From NCBI GenBank assembly GCA_964449325.1, contig CAYUYJ010000001.1, positions 186,001 through 250,000 of the forward strand: 64,000 nucleotides of DNA. The letters run 5' to 3'. A program made the translations under genes and the position numbers. The notes under the pieces are model-generated. The model saw only the letters and a list, made by a program, of their open reading frames with translations, did not search any database and was not told where the DNA came from. Origin of the DNA: RGIG3002 sp964449325. GTDB taxonomy: Bacteria > Bacillota > Clostridia > Lachnospirales > Lachnospiraceae. Of this stretch, positions 1 to 8,575 are shown one piece after another (within the stretch, counting starts at the first letter, position 1; every line of letters starts with the position of its first letter).

Positions 1-1340
1 AGCTTCAAATCCATCCAAACACTGTAATTTTCAATATAAAATAAATCCAACTTCAACTTGTCATAAGGAGTTGTGTTGTATTTGCCGTAGACCTGGGCAT
101 AGCCCGCAAGCCCTGCTTTTACCTTCATGCGAAATGCAAACTCCGGCATTTCTTCCATATACTGCTCTATGATTTCCGGTCGCTCCGGTCTTGGACCGAT
201 AAACGACATTTCGCCTTTCAAAATATTGAGCAACTGCGGCAATTCATCAATCCGGCAGGCACGGATAAACTTTCCGATAGGGGTAATCCGGCTGTCATGT
301 TTGGATGCCAGTCTTGCCACTCCGTCTTTTTCCGCATCCACACGCATACTGCGGAATTTCAAAATCTGAAATTCTTTTCCGCCTCTTGTACAGCGGGTCT
401 GCTTATACAGCACCGGTCCCCCGTCATATGCCTTTATACAGATTGCCGTAATCAACATAAAAGGAGAGGCAATCACCAGCAAAATCAATGCACACACTAA
501 ATCAATCAGCCGTTTTGCCATACGCTGTTCCACCGTCAGTGCATACTCTCTCGTCAAAAAAATCGGCGTATCAAACAAATGAATCGGATCTGCTCCCTTT
601 ACCAAAACATCTGTTATTTTTGGCATCATATAAACTCGGATGGAACGACCGTAGCAGAATTTCATCAAATCATTTCTCACTTTTGCCGGAATATCCCACA
701 AAACTACCGCACCATAACCATTCTGGCATTCTTCCAGAATAGCTTCCATACCTTCACTGATATTCATACATTTCACAATATTGTATTTATCCGGTCGCGT
801 ATCAAACTTATCCAAAATATCACGTATCGGGCGTTCTCCATAAATCAAAAGCATTTCGCGGGGCGGGAATACCTTTTGGTACACTCTTTGGCATACCCAA
901 GTCCATGCCCCCGAGACGACAATCTGACAAACAAAGAGAACAAGCATGGGCGTTACATCCACCAGTCCCATTGACATCAAAGATATTTGCAAATAAGTAA
1001 TCACATTTACAATTGCAATGGAAAATATTTGCGAAAAAAATACATCCATCGTCTTTAAATAACCGATTTTAGTCCCTCCATAGGTATAAGAAAAGAAAAT
1101 AAGCAACATGAAATACACTGCTATAATCAGCCAGTGACCTTTTCTGTAAAAGTTTAATCTCCAACTTACCACTTCAAAATAATAATTATACCATACGAAA
1201 ATATATCCGATTGTCATAAACAGAAGCCCCAATAGAGAAAGCTCCAAAACAATAATCCTTTTAATCGACTCAAACCGTCTCATAAAACTATCCACGCCTC
1301 TCTGTCTGCCTCGCAGACGCTTGTACAGATAGTATACCAT
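1..1340 (-). CDS. Exopolysaccharide polyprenyl glycosylphosphotransferase, 3' end cut by window edge
   Basis: Membrane enzyme that transfers a sugar-1-phosphate from a nucleotide sugar to undecaprenyl phosphate, the first step in building a surface polysaccharide repeat unit. The first half has hydrophobic segments starting near KRIIVLELSLLGLLF. The last ~190 residues are the bacterial sugar transferase domain: a membrane anchor (RLIDLVCALILLVIASP), then PVLYKQ, KFRSMR, the RIDELPQLLN-GEMSFIGPRP block and KAGLAGYAQVYGKY. Only the final ~20 residues seem to be missing. The start is uncertain. The ATG at 1340 has no visible ribosome binding site, while AGAGAGG at 1299-1305 could serve a GTG at 1297 (too close) or an ATG at 1285 (rather far). 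It follows a glycosyltransferase gene by 26 bases and is probably co-transcribed with it. The family call is firm; the sugar used (galactose, glucose or another) cannot be read from sequence. Confidence 0.93.
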   Translation of the reverse strand, partial: MVYYLYKRLRGRQRGVDSFMRRFESIKRIIVLELSLLGLLFMTIGYIFVWYNYYFEVVSWRLNFYRKGHWLIIAVYFMLLIFFSYTYGGTKIGYLKTMDVFFSQIFSIAIVNVITYLQISLMSMGLVDVTPMLVLFVCQIVVSGAWTWVCQRVYQKVFPPREMLLIYGERPIRDILDKFDTRPDKYNIVKCMNISEGMEAILEECQNGYGAVVLWDIPAKVRNDLMKFCYGRSIRVYMMPKITDVLVKGADPIHLFDTPIFLTREYALTVEQRMAKRLIDLVCALILLVIASPFMLITAICIKAYDGGPVLYKQTRCTRGGKEFQILKFRSMRVDAEKDGVARLASKHDSRITPIGKFIRACRIDELPQLLNILKGEMSFIGPRPERPEIIEQYMEEMPEFAFRMKVKAGLAGYAQVYGKYNTTPYDKLKLDLFYIENYSVWMDLK

Positions 1341-1366
1341 TTTCTATATAAAATGCCAAGATTTCA

Positions 1367-2113
1367 TTAAATCCTGCGCCATACTGCTAAAAATGCCCAA
1401 ATCACAAAATAATATGCGCTTTTCAAAACCGAAAGACCGGTCTGCTTCCGATATAAAAACCAAATCCTCTTGATTGCCACAAGCTTATTGGAAGATAAGG
1501 ATTTCGCCGGTCTCCGGTAAATAGCCAGATTCTCGTTCAAACCATAAGCCGTATAACCGGCTCTTAAAATCTGCCACCATGTTGCCGTATCCTCGCTTGG
1601 CACCTTGGGCATCCTAAGCAGCTTTTTGTCTATTTTCTCCGTATCAAAAAGCACCGTTGTGGTAAAAATAATTGTCCGAGGCAAGGCTTGCTTGAAGGTC
1701 AATGTCTCCGGCACCTCTACCACCTTTCCCGTTCCTCTTGCTTCTTCATCCCCAAACTCATAAGCAGTAAAGCAAAACGCACAATTCTTCTCTTTCATAA
1801 ATTGTAATTCTTTTTCCAGTTTTTCTTCTCTCCACACATCATCCGCATCTAAAAAAGCCAAATACCGTCCCTTCATATGGTCAATTCCGGTATTTCTCGC
1901 TTCTGCTGCTCCTTCGTTTTTCTCTTTCCGAATCAACTGAATTTTATCCGACAAAAATGGTTCGATTTTCTTCACACTGCCATCCTTGGAACAGTCATCC
2001 ACTAATAGCAGTTCCCAGTCGGAATAGGTCTGTGCCTGTACCATTTGTATCGTTTTCTCTATATAGTTCTCTGCATTATAAACCGGTACAACAATGCTGA
2101 TTAACTCGCTCAT
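1367..2113 (-). CDS. Family 2 glycosyltransferase
   Basis: GT-A fold glycosyltransferase adding a sugar to a lipid-linked glycan at the cytoplasmic membrane face. Visible motifs are the N-terminal ISIVVPVYN strand, the nucleotide-binding LLVDDCSKDGS (Asp39-Asp40) and the metal-binding FLDADD (Asp89-x-Asp91). A hydrophobic stretch at the C-terminus may anchor it. I chose the ATG at 2113 because CGGAGG lies 7 bases upstream; a longer frame reaches back to 2134 but would bury that site. It sits just upstream of the sugar transferase gene, consistent with one polysaccharide operon. Donor and acceptor are unknown. Confidence 0.92.
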   Translation of the reverse strand: MSELISIVVPVYNAENYIEKTIQMVQAQTYSDWELLLVDDCSKDGSVKKIEPFLSDKIQLIRKEKNEGAAEARNTGIDHMKGRYLAFLDADDVWREEKLEKELQFMKEKNCAFCFTAYEFGDEEARGTGKVVEVPETLTFKQALPRTIIFTTTVLFDTEKIDKKLLRMPKVPSEDTATWWQILRAGYTAYGLNENLAIYRRPAKSLSSNKLVAIKRIWFLYRKQTGLSVLKSAYYFVIWAFLAVWRRI

Positions 2114-2201
2114 ATCTAACCTCCGTTTTCCCATTGTCCCTTTTCATTATAATAGACATTTTTGTTAAGTAAAAGGTTTTCCACTCTTTCCTCGCAAAAA
2201 A

Positions 2202-2228
2202 GGACTGTCACATCAAGTGTAACAGCCC
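2202..2228 (-). terminator. Intrinsic terminator after the Spo0A-like gene
   Basis: On the minus strand an 11-bp stem (two G-T pairs) with a CTTGA loop begins GGGCTGT and ends ACAGTCC, followed by seven T. It lies 16 bases past the stop codon of the Spo0A-like gene, separating it from the downstream glycosyltransferase. Confidence 0.85.
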
Positions 2229-2243
2229 TTTTCCATTCTGTTT

Positions 2244-2615
2244 TTACCGTAAGTCCAGTCTCACCTTATCGGCAATTCTCGCTATATACTCACTGTTTGT
2301 AGGACGGCTTTTTCCCGAATCTGCGGAATATCCAAAAAGTTCCTCGAAGGTTTCCATGTTTCCCCTTCCCCATGATACCTCGATGGCATTTCGAATTGCT
2401 CTTTCCACCTTCTGTTCCGTAGTCCGAAACCGTTTTGCAATCTCCGGGTACAAAAGCTTGGTTACGCTGCTTACGGTTTCCATGTCCTTCCCCGATATCA
2501 TAATCGCCTCCCGCAAATAATGATACCCTTTTAAATGAGCGGGCACACCCACGTCCAGCATAATTTTCGTTATGTACCGTTCCAGTTCTACATCTGGCAT
2601 CGTTGCAATGTCCAT
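2244..2615 (-). CDS. Stand-alone Spo0A C-terminal (effector) domain protein
   Basis: A 123-residue protein that aligns over almost its whole length with the DNA-binding domain of the sporulation master regulator Spo0A: ITKIMLDVGVPAHLKGYHYLREAI, the SVTKLLYPEIAKRF segment, the recognition-helix region VERAIRNAIEVSWGRG and the tail SRPTNSEYIARIADKVRLDL. Full-length Spo0A is about 260-270 residues with a phosphorylated receiver domain in front. Here there is none: only 168 bases separate this gene from the next one upstream, and they carry a promoter (2693-2721) and a purine-rich ribosome binding site. The protein therefore should not answer to the phosphorelay. It could bind 0A boxes constitutively, compete with Spo0A, or control local genes. 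It has its own promoter and terminator inside a polysaccharide locus. The domain identity is secure; the role is unknown. Confidence 0.9.
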   Translation of the reverse strand: MDIATMPDVELERYITKIMLDVGVPAHLKGYHYLREAIMISGKDMETVSSVTKLLYPEIAKRFRTTEQKVERAIRNAIEVSWGRGNMETFEELFGYSADSGKSRPTNSEYIARIADKVRLDLR

Positions 2616-2692
2616 TCCCTTTTCCCCTTTCCAAAATCCTGCAATTCCCCGTTTTCCCTGTCGAGGAATTGGTTTTACTGCGATACAAAGAA

Positions 2693-2721
2693 ATCATATC
2701 ACGCAGTCGGAAATTTGTGAA
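2693..2721 (-). promoter_or_regulatory. Predicted sigma-A promoter of the Spo0A-like gene
   Basis: TTCACA, a 17-base spacer and TATGAT (one mismatch in each hexamer) about 80 bases upstream of the start codon. TGTCGAT, one base off the 0A-box core TGTCGAA, occurs 20-30 bases upstream, so self-regulation is possible but unproven. Confidence 0.55.
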
Positions 2722-2783
2722 TATTTAGGCATCGCAAAATCGACATATTCTTCGTTTTTTAACGTTTTCTTGACAGAAACCGC

Positions 2784-3713
2784 TTATAACTCTTCTTTTA
2801 CAATATAAATCGGACGTTTTTTCACTTCCAGATATGTTTTCGCCACATATTGACCTACAATTCCGACACAAAACAACTGTACACCACTGACCAATGAAAT
2901 TATACAGACCAGCGATGGCCATCCTGCAACCGGATCACCGAATATTAACGTTCGTACAATAATAACCGCGATTAACAGAAATGCCAGCATGCAGAATACA
3001 ATTCCCATAAAAGAAGCAAAACCTGCCGGTGCCGTGGAAAAGGAAATAATCCCTTCAAGGGAATATTTCAAAAGTTTCCAAAAAGACCATTTAGTCTCAC
3101 CTTTTCTCCGCTCCACATTTTCAAATTCCAGCCACTTGGTCTGAAAACCTACCCAACCGTAAATTCCCTTTGTAAAACGGTTGTATTCCTGCATGGACAA
3201 AATCGCATCTGCCACCTGTCTTGTCATAAGCCGGTAGTCTCTTGCTCCGTCCACAATTTCCGTACTGGAAATTTTATTCATCAGTTTATAAAACATTCTG
3301 GCAAAGAAAGAGCGAATCACAGGTTCTCCTTTTCTTGTTACCCTTCTGGTAGCTACCGAATCATAACCTTGTTCTATATAGGAAAACATCTCCGGCAGAA
3401 GAGACGGCGGATCCTGTAAATCCACATCCATTACCACCAGATAATCTCCCTTTGCATGGTTCAATCCTGCATAAATACCTGCTTCCTTCCCAAAATTTCG
3501 GGAAAAGGAAATCAAACGCACCCGTTCATCTTTCTCATGCAGTTTTTTCACTTCTCGTACAGTTCCATCCTTAGAACCGTCATCAATATAAAGAATTTCC
3601 ACTTCCAAATCCTTCTCTTTGAAAAAACCGCTGTTTTTCATCAATTCTTCATAAAAATCCGCTATGGATTCTTCCTCATTATAGCAGGGCACAATGACAC
3701 TTAATAATTTCAT
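2784..3713 (-). CDS. GtrB/DPM1-like polyprenyl-phosphate glycosyltransferase
   Basis: Family 2 glycosyltransferase of the type that charges undecaprenyl phosphate with a single sugar for use outside the membrane. The GT-A domain occupies about residues 1-220, with VIVPCYNEEES, YIDDGSKDGT, MDVDLQDPP and the loop WLEFENVERRKGETKWSFWKL. Two transmembrane helices follow (about 230-255 and 265-290). The GGAGG before the ATG fits the chosen start. It lies downstream of fcl, gmd and upstream of the Spo0A-like gene. The sugar is not readable from sequence; possible jobs are glycan side-branching or wall polymer decoration. Confidence 0.9.
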   Translation of the reverse strand: MKLLSVIVPCYNEEESIADFYEELMKNSGFFKEKDLEVEILYIDDGSKDGTVREVKKLHEKDERVRLISFSRNFGKEAGIYAGLNHAKGDYLVVMDVDLQDPPSLLPEMFSYIEQGYDSVATRRVTRKGEPVIRSFFARMFYKLMNKISSTEIVDGARDYRLMTRQVADAILSMQEYNRFTKGIYGWVGFQTKWLEFENVERRKGETKWSFWKLLKYSLEGIISFSTAPAGFASFMGIVFCMLAFLLIAVIIVRTLIFGDPVAGWPSLVCIISLVSGVQLFCVGIVGQYVAKTYLEVKKRPIYIVKEEL

Positions 3714-3784
3714 GATAAAACATCCTCCGCACAGTTTTCTGCCCTCACTGACATACCGTCTGTTCTTAGCGTCTGTATCTCCCG

Positions 3785-4726
3785 TTACATTCGTGCATTG
3801 TCTACATTTTCACGGAACCAGTCATAGGCAAGCTTTACACCTTCCTCCAGTTCCACTTTATGTGTCCATCCAAGACCATGCAGCTTGGAAACATCCGTCA
3901 GTTTTCTTGGTGTGCCGTCCGGCATCTGTGTATTCCAAACAATTTTCCCTGTATATCCTACTACACGTTGTACTGTTTCAGCAAGTTCCTTTATTGTCAC
4001 TTCTTTTCCGGTTCCAATATTTACATGCTGTTCTCCGCTGTAATTTTCCAGCAGAAATACGCAGGCATCCGCCATATCATCCACATACAAAAACTCACGA
4101 AGAGGTGTACCCGTACCCCAAAGTTCAACGCTTTCTGCGTTGTTTACTTTCGCTTCATGGAATTTACGAATCATTGCCGGCATAACATGAGAACCGGACA
4201 AATCATAGTTATCATGAGGTCCGTAAAGGTTCGTAGGCATACAGCTGATAAAATCATCGCCATACTGACGTTTAAAAAACTTACACATTTCCAAACCGGA
4301 AATCTTCGCAATGGCATAAGCTTCATTCGTTACCTCCAACGGTCCTGTCAAAAGTGCATCCTCCGGAATAGGCTGAGGTGCCATCTTCGGATAAATACAG
4401 GTACTTCCCAAAAACAGTAATTTTTTTACTTTAAAATCATGACAGCACTTAATGACGTTACACTGAATCTGCATATTTTCGTATGCAAACTCAGCCGGTG
4501 TAGTGTTATTGGCATTGATACCGCCTACCTTTGCTGCTGCAAGTACCACAACGTCCGGTTTTTCCGTTTCAAAAAAATCTCTTACTGCTGCCTGATTGGT
4601 TAAATCCAGTTCTTTATGAGTTCTGCCGATTACGTTTGTATAGCCCTTTGCCTGTAAATTTCTAACAATTGCGCTGCCCACAAGTCCTCTGTGTCCGGCA
4701 ACATAAATTTTATCTGTCTTATTCAT
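3785..4726 (-). CDS. fcl: GDP-L-fucose synthase
   Basis: NADPH-dependent epimerase-reductase that converts GDP-4-keto-6-deoxy-mannose to GDP-L-fucose in the cytoplasm. It is a short-chain dehydrogenase-type protein of normal length (313 residues): nucleotide-binding GHRGLVGSAI at 11-20, LGSTCIYP near 106-113, and the catalytic Tyr137-x3-Lys141 pair. It starts 15 bases after gmd, whose product supplies its substrate, so the pair forms an operon for activated fucose. AAGGA lies before the ATG. Confidence 0.96.
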   Translation of the reverse strand: MNKTDKIYVAGHRGLVGSAIVRNLQAKGYTNVIGRTHKELDLTNQAAVRDFFETEKPDVVVLAAAKVGGINANNTTPAEFAYENMQIQCNVIKCCHDFKVKKLLFLGSTCIYPKMAPQPIPEDALLTGPLEVTNEAYAIAKISGLEMCKFFKRQYGDDFISCMPTNLYGPHDNYDLSGSHVMPAMIRKFHEAKVNNAESVELWGTGTPLREFLYVDDMADACVFLLENYSGEQHVNIGTGKEVTIKELAETVQRVVGYTGKIVWNTQMPDGTPRKLTDVSKLHGLGWTHKVELEEGVKLAYDWFRENVDNARM

Positions 4727-4741
4727 GTTTTTTCCTTCCCA

Positions 4742-5809
4742 TTATGCGTTCTTTTTCCTAAATTCTTCGCTGCTCTCTCCAACGATAGCTTTCATATCCG
4801 CATCCATCATCATGGCAACCAGCTCTTTGAAGCCGTTTTCACGCTTCCAGCCCAATTCTCTTTCTGCCTTTTCGCAATTTCCCCATAAAAATTCTACTTC
4901 CGCCGGACGATAGAACTCCGGATTTACATCAACAAGCAGTTTACCGGTTTTGGAATCATAACCCTTTTCATTGACGCCGGTTCCTTCCCAGCGAATCTGA
5001 ACACCGATTTCTGCAAAAGCAGCCTCAACAAATTCACGAACTGTATGAGTTTCATTGGTAGCAAGTACATAATCATCCGGTTTTTCCTGCTGCAACATCA
5101 GCCACATACCCTTGACATAATCACCTGCAAAGCCCCAGTCTCTCTTTGCATTCATGTTTCCAAGGGAAAGCTTCTCCTGTTTTCCTGCCATAATATTTGC
5201 GATAGCAAGTGTTATTTTTCTCGTCACGAAATTTTCACCACGCCTCGGGGATTCATGATTAAATAAAATACCGTTGCATGCAAACATATTGTAGGATTCA
5301 CGGTAATTCACGGTAATCCAGTAGGAATAGAGCTTTGCTACACCATACGGGCTCTTCGGATAAAACGGTGTCTTTTCACTCTGGGGTGCCGTCTCCGGAA
5401 GTCCGCCGAATAATTCTGAAGTAGATGCCTGATAGAAACGGCACGGACCTCCATTTACACGAATTGCCTCCAACAGCTTCAACGTACTGATTCCGGTAGC
5501 ATCTGCTGTATATTCCGGTACATCAAAGGAAATTCCGACATGGGACTGTGCTGCCAGATTATATACCTCCGTAGGCTTAATCTCTGCAATCAGACGCATC
5601 AGGTTGCTGGAATCCGTTGTATCTGCATAGTGCATGAAAAATTTTACATTATTATAAGAAGAATTGATAATGTGATCAATACGGGTTGTAATCGAGACAC
5701 TGTGACGTCTTACCAAACCATGTACTTCATACCCTTTTTCCAATAAAAACTCTGCCAGGTAAGAACCATCCTGTCCTGTAATACCTGTAATCAATGCTAC
5801 GTTTCTCAT
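4742..5809 (-). CDS. gmd: GDP-mannose 4,6-dehydratase
   Basis: Makes GDP-4-keto-6-deoxy-mannose from GDP-mannose, the first committed step to GDP-fucose and related 6-deoxy sugars. Features: N-terminal GITGQDG nucleotide-binding loop (9-15), RRHSVSITTRIDHI, NLAAQSHVGISFD, STSELFG (129-135), catalytic Tyr155-x3-Lys159, and NHESPRRGENFVTRKIT. Length (355) is typical. GGAGAG lies just before the ATG. It is the first gene of the fucose pair and is read away from the AraC regulator across a shared 139-base intergenic region. Confidence 0.97.
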   Translation of the reverse strand: MRNVALITGITGQDGSYLAEFLLEKGYEVHGLVRRHSVSITTRIDHIINSSYNNVKFFMHYADTTDSSNLMRLIAEIKPTEVYNLAAQSHVGISFDVPEYTADATGISTLKLLEAIRVNGGPCRFYQASTSELFGGLPETAPQSEKTPFYPKSPYGVAKLYSYWITVNYRESYNMFACNGILFNHESPRRGENFVTRKITLAIANIMAGKQEKLSLGNMNAKRDWGFAGDYVKGMWLMLQQEKPDDYVLATNETHTVREFVEAAFAEIGVQIRWEGTGVNEKGYDSKTGKLLVDVNPEFYRPAEVEFLWGNCEKAERELGWKRENGFKELVAMMMDADMKAIVGESSEEFRKKNA

Positions 5810-5856
5810 TCTTTCTCTCCTTTTTCAATATCTTAATAATTTTCTCTTTTTTTGCT

Positions 5857-5886
5857 ATGACAAATGGTAGTATACTATTGTATAAT
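5857..5886 (+). promoter_or_regulatory. Possible promoter and palindrome between gmd and araC-type gene
   Basis: ATGACA, an 18-base spacer and a perfect TATAAT point towards the AraC-type gene. The spacer contains the palindrome TAGTATACTA (5868-5877), a possible operator. No convincing separate promoter for gmd was found on the other strand. Confidence 0.45.
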
Positions 5887-5948
5887 ATCAGTATCAACCT
5901 AAAATATTGCCCGTTTATGGTAAAATATTGCTTTCCCACGGAGGTGCC

Positions 5949-6791
5949 ATGACAACATCAAAATCTTCATCCAACCGTATCCTTGCAACCCCTTCTTCTT
6001 ATGCCAGGAAAAACTATCTCTATGTGCAGGAGGTAGGTACTCTGCACAGTGTGGAACCCCACATCAGTAAACGTCAGAATCTGAATTCTTTTTTGTTCAT
6101 TGTGGTAATAAGCGGCAGTGGTACGATTACCTTTGACAGTGAACGTTTTTTTGTGGATGCCGGCACATGCATCTGGATAGACTGCAGCCATTCCTACTCT
6201 CACGAAAGCAGCTTTGAAGACCCCTGGACGCTCATGTGGGTACATTTTTACGGGACTTCGGCCCCAACTTTCTACAAAACCTATCGGGAACAGGAAAATC
6301 CCTTTATTTTTGCACCGTCTTCTATTGTTCCGTTTACGGATGCACTCCATACGATTTATCAGGCACACGAAACGAAAAATCCTCTTTTTGAACTGGTTTC
6401 CCACAAGTGCCTGACTGATATTATTTTACTCTGTTTCACGGAAAATAACATAGAAAAACAATCGGCTGCTACGATTTCCGAAAAGCTGCACCAAATTCGT
6501 AATTACATGGAAGAACATTACATGGAAAAAATCAATCTGGATACATTGGCGGATTCTTTTTATATCAGCAAATTCCATCTGTCCAGAGAATACAAAAAAA
6601 CCTTTGGCGTAACACTTGGCAATGATTTAAAAGCAAAGCGCATTTCCCATGCTAAGTCTCTGCTTCGTTTTACCTCGGATTCCATTGAGCAGATTGCTAT
6701 CAGTTGCGGTTTTCAAAATGCAGGATACTTCATCAAAGTGTTCCGCAAAGCAGAAAATATGACTCCTTTGGAATACCGAAAAAAATGGTAG
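5949..6791 (+). CDS. AraC family transcriptional regulator
   Basis: Cytoplasmic regulator with an N-terminal cupin-like sensing domain (about residues 20-150; the FIVVISGSGTITFDSERFFVDAGTCIWI strand pattern) and a C-terminal double helix-turn-helix (about 180-280). The latter includes INLDTLADSFYISKFHLSREYKKTFG and the signature IEQIAISCGFQNAGYFIKVFRKAENMTPLEYRKKW. I placed the start at the ATG at 5949 because GGAGG lies 4 bases upstream; a TTG further back has none. It is one of only two plus-strand genes here and is divergent from gmd, so the fucose/polysaccharide genes are a natural but unproven target. The ligand is unknown. Confidence 0.94.
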   Translation: MTTSKSSSNRILATPSSYARKNYLYVQEVGTLHSVEPHISKRQNLNSFLFIVVISGSGTITFDSERFFVDAGTCIWIDCSHSYSHESSFEDPWTLMWVHFYGTSAPTFYKTYREQENPFIFAPSSIVPFTDALHTIYQAHETKNPLFELVSHKCLTDIILLCFTENNIEKQSAATISEKLHQIRNYMEEHYMEKINLDTLADSFYISKFHLSREYKKTFGVTLGNDLKAKRISHAKSLLRFTSDSIEQIAISCGFQNAGYFIKVFRKAENMTPLEYRKKW

Positions 6792-6810
6792 GCAGAATTT
6801 CCTGCCTACC
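6787..6810. terminator. Bidirectional terminator between convergent araC-type gene and leuA
   Basis: A perfect 9-bp stem GGTAGGCAG/CTGCCTACC with a six-base loop, overlapping the AraC stop codon. Towards leuA's 3' side (minus strand) it is followed by a run of seven T; on the plus strand by GCTTTT. It should stop both converging transcripts. Confidence 0.85.
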
Positions 6811-6819
6811 GCTTTTCCA

Positions 6820-8496
6820 TTACTGCCCTAATCCAAGTCTGTTAATTGCCGAGAAAATAGCCCTCACGGAAGCTCTTGTGATATTGGAGCTGACACCTAC
6901 ACCATAGGTCACACTTCCTGTATTGCTGTCTAACAGATGGATATAGGCTGCCGCCTGGGAATTGGAACCGCTCTGCAATGCATGTTCTTCGTAGTCCAGA
7001 ATCTTGATATCCACATTCAATTCTTCCGCAATTCCGCGTTTCACCGCATCAATCGGCCCGTTACCGATTGCTTCAAAGCTCTTCTCCACGCCCTTATTTG
7101 TATAGACTACCGTCACCTTTGTATCAAACTCAGACTTCGTCTCACCGCTTAAATCATCCACCTTCAGTCTTCTGAAATGAATCGGTTCTTTCTTATCCAG
7201 ATATTCCTCACGGAAGCTTTCCATAATCTGATCCGGTGAAACTTCCCCCTGTTTTTCGGAAATCTTCTGAATTACATTGGCAAATTCTTTATGCATTGCC
7301 TTCGGAAGTTTGAAACCAAAGTAAGTATCCATAACAAAAGCGACACCGCCCTTGCCGGACTGGGAATTGATTCGTACAATCGGTTCGTATTCTCTTCCGA
7401 TATCCGCAGGGTCAATAGGAAGATACGGTACCTGCCAGATTTCGCTGCCGCGTTCCTTCATTGCTTTAACACCCTTGTTAATGGCGTCCTGATGAGAACC
7501 GGAGAATGCCGTAAATACCAGCTTTCCGGCATACGGATGTCTGGGATGAATCGGTATCTTACAACATCTTTCATAGATTTCGATAATATCGTTAACATGC
7601 TCAATATTTAACTCCGGATTAATTCCCTGTGAAAACATATTGTATGCAATGTTCAGTACGTCCACATTACCGGTACGTTCTCCGTTTCCAAACAAAGTCC
7701 CTTCCACTCTGTCCGCTCCTGCAAGCATGGCAAGTTCTGCGCTCGCCACACCGGTTCCTCTGTCATTATGAGGATGGATACTTAAAATAATGGATTCTCT
7801 GTTTTTAAAGTGCTTATTCATCCATTCAATCTGGTCTGCATATACGTTTGGTGTTGTCATTTCCACGGTAGACGGAAGATTAATAATAATCGGGTCTTCT
7901 TTGGTTGCTCCCCATGTTTCCTGTACTGCAGTACAAATCTCCAGTGCATAGTCAAGTTCTGTTCCGGTGAAGCTTTCCGGCGAATATTCCAAAATAATTT
8001 TCCCCGGGAATTTTGCCGCACGTTCTTTTACCATTTTCGTGCCTTTTACTGCAATTTCCGTAATCTGTTCTTTTTCCATTCCAAATACAACATCACGCTG
8101 CAATGTAGAGGTAGAATTATAAATATGTACAATTGCCTGCTTGCAACCTTCAATTGCCTCGAAAGTACGATCAATCAATTCTTCCCTGCATTGTGTCAAA
8201 ACCTGTACCTTTACATCATCCGGAATCATTTTCCTGTCTACAAGCTGACGCAGAAAATCAAATTCAATCTGGCTTGCTGCCGGAAATCCGATTTCAATTT
8301 CTTTGAATCCAAGCTGTATCAGAAATTGGAACATCTCAATTTTTTCTTCGACAATCATCGGATCAATCAGTGCCTGATTTCCGTCCCTCAAGTCCACACT
8401 GCACCAGATCGGTGCTTTCTCAATTTCCTTATTTGGCCATTCTCTTTCCGGATAGTTTACTACCGGATTCCTTCTGTATCTGCCATAATTTAACAT
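6820..8496 (-). CDS. leuA: 2-isopropylmalate synthase (long, LeuA type 2)
   Basis: Condenses acetyl-CoA with 2-oxoisovalerate, the first step of leucine synthesis. The TIM-barrel catalytic domain has APIWCSVDLRDGNQAL near residue 35 and the metal-binding LSIHPHNDRGTGVA segment. The C-terminal LeuA dimerisation/feedback domain (about 430-558) ends in SNITRASVRAIFSAINRLGLGQ. The 558-residue length and the start (NYGRYRRNPVVNYPEREWP) match the longer form found in actinobacteria and many Clostridia. GGAGG lies before the ATG. No T-box or leader peptide is visible: only 79 bases separate it from ptsH, and they contain a terminator. The other leu genes are not in the window. Confidence 0.97.
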   Translation of the reverse strand: MLNYGRYRRNPVVNYPEREWPNKEIEKAPIWCSVDLRDGNQALIDPMIVEEKIEMFQFLIQLGFKEIEIGFPAASQIEFDFLRQLVDRKMIPDDVKVQVLTQCREELIDRTFEAIEGCKQAIVHIYNSTSTLQRDVVFGMEKEQITEIAVKGTKMVKERAAKFPGKIILEYSPESFTGTELDYALEICTAVQETWGATKEDPIIINLPSTVEMTTPNVYADQIEWMNKHFKNRESIILSIHPHNDRGTGVASAELAMLAGADRVEGTLFGNGERTGNVDVLNIAYNMFSQGINPELNIEHVNDIIEIYERCCKIPIHPRHPYAGKLVFTAFSGSHQDAINKGVKAMKERGSEIWQVPYLPIDPADIGREYEPIVRINSQSGKGGVAFVMDTYFGFKLPKAMHKEFANVIQKISEKQGEVSPDQIMESFREEYLDKKEPIHFRRLKVDDLSGETKSEFDTKVTVVYTNKGVEKSFEAIGNGPIDAVKRGIAEELNVDIKILDYEEHALQSGSNSQAAAYIHLLDSNTGSVTYGVGVSSNITRASVRAIFSAINRLGLGQ

Positions 8497-8539
8497 AGCT
8501 TTTCCTCCACTTTCTCTATAGATTCCCTAACAAAGAAAA

Positions 8540-8560
8540 ACCCATGTAATACACATGGGT
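8540..8560 (-). terminator. Intrinsic terminator after ptsH
   Basis: Perfect 8-bp stem ACCCATGT/ACATGGGT with a five-base loop, followed on the minus strand by five T. It lies between ptsH and leuA and should make them separate units. Confidence 0.85.
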
Positions 8561-8575
8561 TCTATCGTACATACT

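Noticed and set aside
579..974. Plus-strand reading frames opposite the sugar transferase
   Set aside because: They are antisense to a clear coding region and show no family features or ribosome binding sites.
2616..2783. A lost receiver domain upstream of the Spo0A-like gene
   Set aside because: Too short and with a promoter and stop codons in all frames; no receiver-type sequence is visible.
8497..8575. Looked for a T-box or leader peptide before leuA
   Set aside because: Only 79 bases separate ptsH and leuA, filled by a terminator and the ribosome binding site; no T-box motifs are present.
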